Shown here in pieces: positions 55,735 to 64,000 of a stretch of DNA of 64,000 nucleotides. How positions within the stretch are numbered: the first letter of the stretch is position 1; each line of letters starts with the position of its first letter. The position numbers and the translations under genes are program-made. The notes under the pieces were generated by a model. It was not told the DNA's origin. It was given only the letters and a program-made list of their open reading frames with translations, and made no database searches. This stretch comes from Ligula intestinalis (taxonomy: Eukaryota; Platyhelminthes; Cestoda; Diphyllobothriidea; Diphyllobothriidae), in NCBI GenBank assembly GCA_036362985.1, contig JAYGXS010000007.1, positions 8,477,912-8,541,911 on the forward strand. The letters run 5' to 3'.

Positions 55735-57049
55735 GACGGGACGTCGAATGTAATAAAGAGGGATAATGCTTTATTTTGAAGGTAATATCCAAAATGTTCA
55801 GCAAACAAAATTGGCTCCATTCATGAAAAGCAAGGGGCGAGGTAAGGGGTCATGGTAAAAGGTAATAGAATACTCAAAATTAAAGGTTTACCCGATATCC
55901 ACATCTGTTATAGAGACAGGTCAGCTTTCAAATTCTCAATTTACCTTACTTCATACGTGAGGCAGTGTGCTAGGAATGGGAATGGAATGCTGATATGCCG
56001 ATGTACCGCAAGACATCTGACAAAAAATTTCGGCGCATATTACGGGAAGACTTCGCAGCCATTAGTTCAGAGTGGAGAGGGTGAATAACCTCGCTAAGAA
56101 TACGACCAGCATGTTGCTTGGCCGTTTTAAAGTGTCGCTGAATTATAATGTCAGCTAAAAAAGAGAACCGCGGCAGCTGAAGAGAGCATCTGGAGGATAC
56201 GTTTAATAATGATCAGGACTTTTCAAGTAAAGCTAGAAATATAACTGGACAGCAGAAAAGAATGAGTGGGAGAATGCAGGCATTGCCAAATTAGGGCTTG
56301 CGGTGTGCGATATGAAAGCAAGCCGTGGATATAATATACAAGTTTACGGATTTTAATAAAAACAGTCTTCAATATGAAGAGTCGCTAAGGTACCGGAATA
56401 TCAATGGTTTCAGGACTGGGAAAGGGCCGCAATCGAAAAACACACTGGACTGACTTCCGCTCGTTAAGTAGAAAGCCATTTGTTGACGACCACCCTAAGA
56501 CGTGGTCCAGGCCATTCTTCAGTACTTGGAGATGTATCTGACTTTGGAGAGGATGACTAACCCCCATAGCATCAACATCTTTAACAAACAAGCATTCGTT
56601 TGGCGATCTTAGATCGTCAGTGTGGAGAGAGAAGAGGTGAGGGGATAATATAGACCCTTGGAGAACTCCACAGTTGTGATGTTGCCTTTGGCCGTCCTCT
56701 TAGATAAGTCCATCAATACAACGAAGAAATCTCTGCTCATATAACCATTTCTAAATGAAGGTCCTATAACCGAGACTGAACGGGGTCACGAGACATGCCT
56801 CAGTATTCTCCTTAGGCCTTCGCGTATGTAGGGCGAACCAAAAATAGATTCTGAAGCCACCCATAAATTTTATTTTCTCCTGGGAGTGGTATGCATGTGG
56901 CAGGGAAACAGTGTTTAGCTGTTTGACCAAGTACCACTCAGAAGATAGTCCACTGAATTTTTGAGTGGTAGGAGTGCCAAAAAACCCTTGATGGGAACGC
57001 AGTCTGTGAAGTTATTATCACCAACGTCGTACATCGTCTTTTTGGGAAT
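55735..57049 (-). mobile_element. CR1-like family B, 3' part
   Basis: Minus strand: RT palm remnants 'GVLQGSILSPHLFSLHTDDL' (about 56680-56610) and 'LFVKDVDAMG' in place of the YADD box (56591), 'QIHLQVLKNGLDHVLGWSS', then the shared 3' region (TGCTCTCTTCAGCTGCC near 56180, GGAGCCAATTTTG and CTTCAAAATAAAG at about 55770-55825). Decayed copy of the family also at 20535, 23845 and 24245. Confidence 0.75.
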
Positions 57050-57400
57050 ATTAGGCAGAAAGTGATTAAGAAGTAGAAGACAACTCGATCGCTGGGACGC
57101 TATTGTTATTTGCCTGACGTTTCGATATCCGTTGCGGATTCATCTTCAAAGGCATACTTACAGAACGGTAGCAGAAACAGTTTGTGTGTGCATTGTGGGG
57201 AAGAATTTGACTACCGTCGGTGGACCGGGTAAGTGTAATGGCTAAGAGTAAAAATGTTGTAGGTGTTTGCGGTCACTGGGAAGAATCGTGGTGGTTAGAC
57301 ATGAGGGCGAAAAGTACGCCGGTAAAATCTGAATAAGTTCAATAACGTAATGAAATAATACGCACCTATCAAAAATTTTAGACCAATGTGTACACACATT
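57050..57400 (-). repeat. PLE terminal-repeat fragment wedged between CR1 pieces
   Basis: Contains the hammerhead-like signature GAAACGTCAGGC (minus) typical of PLE terminal repeats, and no RT. It separates two minus-strand RT fragments. Confidence 0.4.
57112..57153 (-). ncRNA. Hammerhead-like motif, PLE type
   Basis: Minus strand: GCCT / TTGAAGA / stem II with ATCCG-CAA-CGGAT / GAAA / CGTC / AGGC. GCCT pairs with AGGC right beside the core and cleavage site; the first core base is T instead of C; stem III has no real loop. Same layout as 21438-21482. Confidence 0.45.
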
Positions 57401-58380
57401 AGGGCCTCAGTGACTATGATGCCTAAAAGCCCGGATTAAAATGCTTTGATTATTACTATTTTGATTGGTTGTCACATCGCTATATCATCTGCAAACAGGA
57501 CTCTGCTGCTGTCCAGCTCATGCATACAGTCTTTGATGTTGAGTAAGAACAGTAATGGCTCAAGAAATTTACCCTGAGTTTCAACACGGACAACCGGCAC
57601 TGAGGTGGAATTCGCAGTTCCGGTACACACGGCCTGTGGTAGGCCTGTTAGGACATATCCTACTCAGTTTTTTTAAATTCCTGCTTATCCCGGAAGCTCA
57701 GATGCTGTTAACTAGCCGTTGGTGTGAGACACTATCAAAGGCTTTTTTGAAGTCGACATAGACTGCATCGCCAAGAGTGGAGAAGATGCGAGTTCAAGGA
57801 AGCAGTTAAGATCGCATCTTCTTCTTCTTCTGAATAGACTGCATCGACATCGGAATTCTCACTTATGCCACTGCTCGCTTGAGTAAAGCATATTGGTCAG
57901 AGAGACGTAGTTGCCTCAAAATCCGTGGTGGACACTGTCAAAGAAGTATTTTTGCGAGAAAATTAATGGTAGACTTTGAAATATTTCCCTCTTAAACTTT
58001 GCTACGAATGCAATTTAGGCTCATCTGTCGATAGAAGTTATTGCTAGTTCTAGATCAACCCTTGTGCATAGTGTCTGTGTTCGCTAACTTCCAATCAGAT
58101 AGGAGTATGCCACGGTTAAACGAAAAGTGAAAACCATGCGAAAGGGGTCTGGAAAGTTCTGAAGCGACCTCTTGCAGCATTGTTGCCGGCATTTGATCTG
58201 GACTCGGAAACTCAGTTTCGTTGAGCACAGGAAGCTCTTGCATGATTTGTCGTTGATTATTGAATGGATGTCTGCCTGATTAAAACCTGGTTCACCAGTG
58301 AAAACAGATGCGAGAAACTGACTCATGTGCCTTATCTTGATTTCCAGGAATGTCTTCATTGTTTTCACCGTTGAACACTC
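57401..58380 (-). mobile_element. LINE reverse transcriptase fragment
   Basis: Minus strand: 'FPSPDQMPATMLQEVASELSRPL' and 'WKLANTDTMHKG' (58243-58055), 'YVDFKKAFDSVSHQRLV' (about 57760) and 'LFADDIAM' (about 57500). The RT is collapsed by deletions and frameshifts. It may be the same CR1 group as the neighbour at 55735-57049, but both hold a palm, so they are two insertions. Confidence 0.8.
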
Positions 58381-58924
58381 CTGCTGTTTCTATATTTATT
58401 TGTCAGTGATTTCTCACTGCTGATTGGACCAAGATTAGTGTGCGCAGGCTTAACCTCCATCTAAGTGGACTTTGCCCTTTTTGTCGCCTACCGGCTCCCC
58501 TATATTATGTCAGCTTCACCCCTCCCTAGGATTACTAACATGGCTACACTCACCGATAGTTATGTTGCATATCTGAAAAATCACTAACAATAGGGAGCTC
58601 AACTTAACGCGAACCATTCTCCCATATTTTTCTTGTCGTCCTAACATTATATTTTCTTTACCAGCCATGACCTGAAACTTAATATTCGCGTCGCCGTTCT
58701 AAGGTCGTCTTTGTATGAATTTGTTTGAGTGTGTCACATTCAAAATCCTTGATTACCTCGTACGACCTGTCGAGATATTCCCAAGTGCTGCAGGTCTTTG
58801 GTAGGTTTGTATAAGAGCCCTAAGGATTATAACAGCGCCGAGTCCTATTAATTTTTATTGGATAGTGTGTTAGTTAGATTTCCGCCACTCTCTCGCTTTT
58901 TCTTTTCCTGTTTATAATATATTG
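58381..58924. other. No gene recognised
   Basis: No motif seen. Confidence 0.4.
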
Positions 58925-59730
58925 TGGTCATTCCTAATAGCAATGTTCCAGTACCAAAGGTTCAACTGGTCCTAGGTCGGACCACAGGATCTAGGCGAAT
59001 AGGGCCCTAGAGCCATTGGTATTTGTGTGGCGTGATTGCGTATGTGGGCGGTATTCCGTGCGTTGACTGGGGGGGGGGGGGGGGGGGGGTGACAGGCCGT
59101 AATCGAAATCGATGGTCGAACACCCACGCACAAGCCCCCCCCCCACCCCCAAGAAAAACCCTACGCGCACGCACGCCTCGTACGTTTGCCCCCAGCCCCC
59201 TCTCCAAATACGGCGCCTGAATCAATGTTTTGCTTTGGAAACTTGCCGGCGTATACATCAGCGGATGAACAAGTTCTCTTCGAACCTTTCGGTATATATG
59301 TAGAACCGTTTGAGAAGGTAGTCAGAAAGCAAGTAAAAATATACGCCTACACCTTCGGCTTAACCGAGCCTGCTCATAGGGCACTTGGTACACGTAGTCG
59401 CCCCTTACCCCCACCCCCCCCTCACCCTCTACTAGAACGCATTTAGTCTTATCTGAACACGGGTTTTTCGCCCTAGACATACGCTGGCAAAATTTGCCGA
59501 AACGACACCGATCTAGGCGCCGTATTTGGGGTGTGGGTTAATTCTGCGTGTTCGACCATCGATTTCGATGACGGCTTGTAACCTCTCCTGTCAACGCACG
59601 GAATACCGCCCATCTACGCAATCACGCCGCAATAGTACTTAAGGCTCTAGGGGCCCATTCGCCTAGATCCTTTGGTCCAACCTAGGACCAGTAGAACCTT
59701 TGGTACTATAACATTGCTATCAGGGATATT
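58925..59730. mobile_element. Foldback element with arms of about 0.25-0.3 kb
   Basis: 58930-59220 reappears in reverse at 59495-59727: TAGCAATGTT, GTACCAAAGGTTC, CTGGTCCTAGGT, GGATCTAGGCGAAT, GGCGTGATTGCGTA, GGGCGGTATTCCGTGCGTTGAC, ATCGAAATCGATGGTCGAACAC, CAAATACGGCGCCT. The left arm has gained a G run at 59070-59089 and a C run at 59136. No transposase in between; a non-autonomous foldback or MITE-like DNA element. Confidence 0.85.
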
Positions 59731-59759
59731 GATCCATATATATGGTAATTAATTGTGTT

Positions 59760-60260
59760 TTATGAATAGATAGTAGGGAACGAATCCGTGGAAACCCCTT
59801 CTTTGCAGCCACCGGACATATGGGAGTTTTCAGGCCAGACCAACCCCTGCCAACGGTATAGATAACGGTTCAAATAAAGCATCGTATTTCTTCTTGAACC
59901 CGGCAACTGTGTCGGCAGCAACAATATCGGGAGGGCATTGTTCCATGCATTCACGGCGCGCCTTGAGAGTCGATAGATGTGCGGAAGGCCATCTGTCTGT
60001 TGTATCACCGGCTTGAAGCAATGCCCGCGCGTGAGCATATCAACCGCCAGTTGGAAGTACCGTGTGACCTCCGGGATGTCATCGCAAACGACCACTTTGT
60101 ACATCATGATTTGGTCGCCTCTAGAGCGTCAAAGTTCGAAGGTAAACAGGTTCAGTGCTTTGCAGCGCTCTGGATTTGTCAGCCTCCTCACTTCGGGCAC
60201 CATTCTTAACCCCAGTCGTTGTACCTATTCGATATCGTTCATCTCGCCCTTCGTGCACGG
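59760..60260 (-). mobile_element. CR1-like LINE, C-terminal tail of ORF2
   Basis: Minus strand: 'VQRLGLRMVPEVRRLTNPERCKALNLFTFE', a stop, 'GDQIMMYKVV', 'GHCFKPVIQQTDGLPHIYRLSRRAVNAWNNA' and, in the next frame, 'IVAADTVAGFKKKYDALFE'. This is the end region of CR1/L2-type ORF2, 5'-truncated. Confidence 0.75.
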
Positions 60261-60992
60261 GAACCAAGTGGGCGATCCATTTTTAATGATCGGGCGGATG
60301 AACGTGACCATAAGCTTGCAGAATATCTGCACGGACGAGGACGTTAATGCTCTTTACAACATCTAAAGTAGTGCTAGACCCTTGCGTCTCGCCAAAGTTT
60401 ATTGTTGTCGTGTTTTGAGGTCGTCCTGTATGATAACGCTTGATGTAAAAATATGGAATTCCCTTCGGTAGTAGCGCGCACTTAAGACAATTTCCTGTTG
60501 TTTTCGACACCTTCCTAATTCGCGGTTCTACCTACAAATATATTTCAATGGCTTTAAATGTTCCTTTTTTCGCCGCGGACAGTGCGTTCATCGTGCGATG
60601 ATGCATCGATTGTTTCAGAGCATAGTCATTCACTCACACAAGTGATCGTGACTGTCAGGTTCACTTTCTTCTGTTTTTGGGCGGACTATGATAGTCTTTG
60701 TTAAATGCTTGAACGGCCGTCTTCAACCCTCTCTCTACTTGGTAATGAGTTACCTTTTTAATGAGGAAAATGTCTCCATTACACAAACGTTAGATCTGCT
60801 CGACAGCTGCTCCAGATTCCTATTTTTGGGAAAACTGGACAGTCGTGGCGTTTGTTTGCTTAGGTGAAAGCGGTGCTGATGTCGATTTCCGACGGCATTC
60901 GCTATCTTACCTACTGCAGGCCAATGTGTGATGTCGACGCTGGTACTTGTACTTGTTACGGCTGCGATCATGACTGCTCTAGCTGGCCTCAA
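60261..60992. other. No separate gene; probably 3' region of the RTE element
   Basis: Minus-strand frame 60750-60992 follows the RTE ORF without motif and may be its 3' tail. Confidence 0.35.
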
Positions 60993-62460
60993 TTATGTCC
61001 CGAATGGCGCTTCTCCAAGCGCGACGATCCATGGCCGCAGACCTGGACAGTTCAACCCATTATCTTCGCCAGCGCCGGAGACCAAATACCGAAGGTCAAG
61101 AACCACTTCCATGTCTTGACGGACCGAATCGAGCCAGGTTTTGAGTTGACCCCCTCTTCGACGTTTCCAATTAGGCAACGGTTTCGTGTCGAGGGCACTA
61201 TCACTGAGCTCTTGAGGTTGGCGACGAAAAACGTGTCTAAACCACCTCAGCCGTCTTTCCTGAATGGCCTGGGATATCCTTGTGATTTTGTCACAGCGAG
61301 TGCGGACTGTCTCATTGAAGACGAAGTAGGTGTACTTCACTCGAAGGATGCTCCGCAGACAGTAGTGGTCGAAGACTTCCAGTTTCTGTTCATCTTCCAC
61401 GAGCATAGCCCAACATTCGCATCCGTATAGGAGAACGGACCGCACAGATGCACGGTACACGCGGATCTTTGTTGAGATAGAGATATCGCGTCGGGTCCAT
61501 AAGCACTTCCGAAGGCTGGAGAACACTCGTCGCGCTGCATCAATTCGGGAGAAAATTTCATCCTTATTCTGTCCATTCGGCAGCAATCTCGCTCTGAGGT
61601 ATTCGTAACTGTGGACTTCTTCTAGTTGACAGCCACTAATCTCGAGAGATGCCTTCTCTTCGGTAGGGATGTAGCATGAAAACACTTTGATCTTCCCAGT
61701 GTTCATGGACAAGCCGACCTTTTGGCGACATTGTTCACCCGTGACACCATAGACTGGAGATCGCCAAAGCTTGACGCTAGTAAGGCGATATCATCGGCAT
61801 AGTTAAGGTCAGTCAACCTGCGCCCGGGTGCAAGCTCAATACCGTCACCTTGTAGGGCCTTCCCGAGAACCCAGTCAATGGTGTAGTTAAAGAGGATGGG
61901 CGACAGAACACAGCCTTGCCGAACGCCTGACCGAATAGCGAAGGGTTCTGAGAGGTTGTTGTGGACTAAAACCCGCGCAGTTGTGGAGTGGTAGTATGCT
62001 ATGATCATGGCGATTAGTTTTGGTGGTTCACCATCAAATGCCATTATCCGCTATAGAGTCACGATGGACGGAGTCGAACGCGGCGTGGCGATGTCAACAA
62101 AGCAAATGGCCGTTGATTGCTGGTAGCTATGGCGGAATTCAAAGATCCGTCTCAGAGTGAATATCTGATCCACACATCCATGACCAGCACGAAATCCGGC
62201 CTGGTTTGGTCGCGTCCTGGAGTCGCGCACAGACTGGAACCGCCTGAGGAAAACGATAGCGAAAATCTTCACAGCAATGTCGATGAGACTTATGTCATGG
62301 TAGTTCTCACCTCTTGTCTTGTCTCCCTCCTTGTGGACAGGCACGAGGATGCCTAAGCCCCAGTCATCGGGAGCGGTCTCGTCTCTCCATGCTTGTCCAA
62401 TCACCTCATGAAGTCAAGGCGCCAGAGTGTCGGCACAAGACTTGTAGATTTCAGCGGGGA
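60993..62460 (-). pseudogene. RTE reverse transcriptase and C-terminal domain
   Basis: 'EIYKSCADTLAP' (about 62450), 'DDWGLGILVPVHKEGDKTRGENYHDISLID' , 'RTRPNQAGFRAGHGCVDQIFTLRRI', 'AICFVDIA' then a frame change, 'SGVRQGCVLSPILFNYTIDWVL' and the intact catalytic 'NYADDIALLA' (about 61800). The final open frame 61712-60993 (239 codons) holds 'YEYLRARLLPNGQNKDEI', 'VLLYGCECWAM' and 'RRLRWFRHVFRR', typical of RTE and related RT C-termini. Only one or two frame changes separate it from a full ORF, so this copy is younger than the CR1s nearby. Confidence 0.9.
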
Positions 62461-64000
62461 TGCCATCCTCTCCAGGTGCCTTATTGTTGCGCAGCCTTTT
62501 TATGGCATCAGCGATTTCTGCTTCAGAAGGCGGGCCGCATGACACCGGATAAGTGAAAAATGGAGGAGGCTCTACTGTTCATGAAAGCAGGGCGGCGGTG
62601 GGCTCCATATCAAAGTTGAGGAGGTGCTCGAAATGCTCACGCCAGCGTTCGATCTTATTCGCGTTGTCAGCAATGAAGCTGCCATTCACATCACGAACTG
62701 AGTCACTAAATTAAAACAGCTTACCACTAGCCCGGCGAATAAGTTAGTAGACCTTTCGAATATCACCAACGTTTGAGGCCTGCTCCATGGAAGTTGCAAT
62801 TTCAGCCCAGTATTTCTTTCAATCCTCTCTGGCCGATTTTGCCGTCATCTTTCTTAAATGGCGGAAGGAATCGTCATTACGGGACCTAGCTCGGGCTGTC
62901 TCCACAGACAACTGCAGGGTTCGTCCGCTAATCCAATCGCTGTGGCGCCGCTTGGTGCATCCAAGAATCTTCTCGGCTGCTCCATAGACTGACGTTTTCA
63001 GTAAAGACCATGGGTTACCCCCTTCGTTGTCGGCGCGGGTCGTGAAACAGGATTGGATTTCGCTGCTTAGGGCCTCAGTGGTGTTGGGTTGCCGGATTTT
63101 GGTGACATCGGGGCGTCTAGCGTGGGGCACTTTGGGTGCAGATGAGAGGTGAGCTTTCAAGCGTGTGTGAACAAGAACGTAGTCAGAGCCATGGGAATTA
63201 CCAGTCTCAGCACCACAAGCGACCGACTATCATGAACCCAGCTGCGGAATCTTGAGCTGACTAAAATATAGTCAATCTGACTGGCTGTATGGCCGCCGTT
63301 GGAGTACCAGGTCAGCAAGTGTTTGTTGCGGTGTTGGAAGCACGCTTTTGTTACAAACAGTCGGCTACGCTCAGTAATCTGTCACCATTCTCACATCGAG
63401 AACCAAGCCCAAAGCGGCCGATAAGATGGCTGTTTGTGGAGTCACCCAGCCCAGTTCGGCCATTCCAATCCCCGGCAACAATCGACATATCGCGACGAGG
63501 AAGCCTTTCGACCAATGTCTGTAGTTGTGACTAAAACATATCTTTTTCACGCAGATCAGCAGCGGACGTTGGTGAATATACAGTAACCACACATATGTTT
63601 GTGAAGTGGCCCTTCAAGCGCATATAAGCCATGCGTTCATTGACTGGTTCCCAGGCAAGTAGTGCACGGCTTGTCTGTTGCAAGAGGGCAATTGCCACAC
63701 CATGTCTGCCGGAGGAGTCATGGAGGCCATTGTGGTATAGGGTGAAGTAGGGGTCAGCTCCAGGAACTTTTATTTACTGAGCGGAGTTAAGTAGTCGGAC
63801 TTCGGACAGGCAGCAGATATCGACGTTGTACTCATTTAGACTGCGCACCTTCAGGCTTTGTGTAGCAGGTGCCAGGAACGTTCGCACATTCCAGCATCCA
63901 ATACCAAGAGTTCGATTGAGTAGTCCAGCTTGCATACTATTCGCCCGCGCCACCGGACAAGGGTTGTGGAGCGGGTCGGTTCCCGCAGACGCCGTAACAT
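60993..64000 (-). mobile_element. RTE-like non-LTR retrotransposon, runs off the right edge
   Basis: Minus strand, in order: APE endonuclease from about 63905 ('GCWNVRTFLAPATQSL', 'YNVDICCLSEVRL', 'GVAIALLQQ', 'VVTVYSPTSAADLREKD', 'IVAGDWNGRTG'), connector (63160-62819, 'ILGCTKRRHSDWI'), RT (62460-61703) and C-terminal region (61712-60993). There is no ORF1, as expected for RTE. Stops at about 63776 and 63535 in the endonuclease and a frameshift at about 62055 show it is dead. Related to the SR2-type elements of schistosomes by sequence style. Confidence 0.9.

Noticed and set aside
59007..59446. Proline- and glycine-rich open frames
   Set aside because: They read through G and C homopolymers of the foldback element.
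60864..61430. 188-codon plus-strand frame
   Set aside because: Antisense to the RTE C-terminal ORF, which has clear family motifs.

Overview
This is eukaryotic, repeat-dominated, gene-poor DNA. The best guess is a parasitic flatworm, probably a tapeworm with a large genome. The grounds are a single-domain secreted Kunitz inhibitor with a phase-1 intron after the signal-peptide exon (the layout of tapeworm EgKU-type genes), abundant CR1-like, RTE-like and Penelope-like elements (PLEs), and hammerhead-bearing short repeats that recall the schistosome Sm-alpha family. Species assignment is inference.

Supportable host genes are few. They are one exon of the selenocysteine elongation factor eEFSec (2008-2284, minus; the gene continues off the left edge), two intact tRNA-Gly(UCC) genes (14181-14251 and 19804-19874, both minus) plus a decayed relative near 17560, and a Kunitz inhibitor gene. 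The Kunitz gene has its signal-peptide exon at 22961-23027 and its inhibitor exon at 32937-33112, so its intron of about 9.9 kb holds a large repeat nest. A 29-residue membrane micro-ORF (50285-50374) is a weaker candidate.

Layout: 1-1494 CR1-like LINE; 2008-2284 eEFSec exon; 2405-5830 Penelope-like element whose left terminal repeat is split by a CR1 tail; 5831-10690 no gene seen; 10690-13690 two facing copies of a transposon around a palindrome; 14165-20528 tRNA-Gly blocks and dispersed duplications; 20535-22500 CR1 tail and PLE GIY-YIG remnant with a hammerhead-like motif; 22961-33112 Kunitz gene, whose intron contains long inverted repeats, CR1 pieces, a tandem array of tRNA-headed hammerhead units (26970-27720, another at 29400-29597), an A-rich tract and an internally deleted transposon gene (31404-32211); 33530-35880 CR1 (minus); 38930-54440 three plus-strand non-LTR retrotransposons of one broad type; 55735-58380 CR1 pieces (minus) with a wedged PLE terminal repeat; 58925-59730 foldback element; 59760-60260 CR1 tail; 60993-64000 RTE-like element (minus), running off the right edge.

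The most interesting theme is RNA self-cleavage. Three type I hammerhead candidates sit at the same place in tRNA-headed units of about 309 bp, with compensatory changes in stem I, and three more degenerate hammerhead-like motifs lie in PLE terminal regions. PLEs are known to carry hammerheads, and short hammerhead repeats (retrozymes, Sm-alpha) are known elsewhere. The window therefore shows both a possible mobilising machine and possible passengers. Nearly every retroelement reading frame here is broken by stops or frameshifts.
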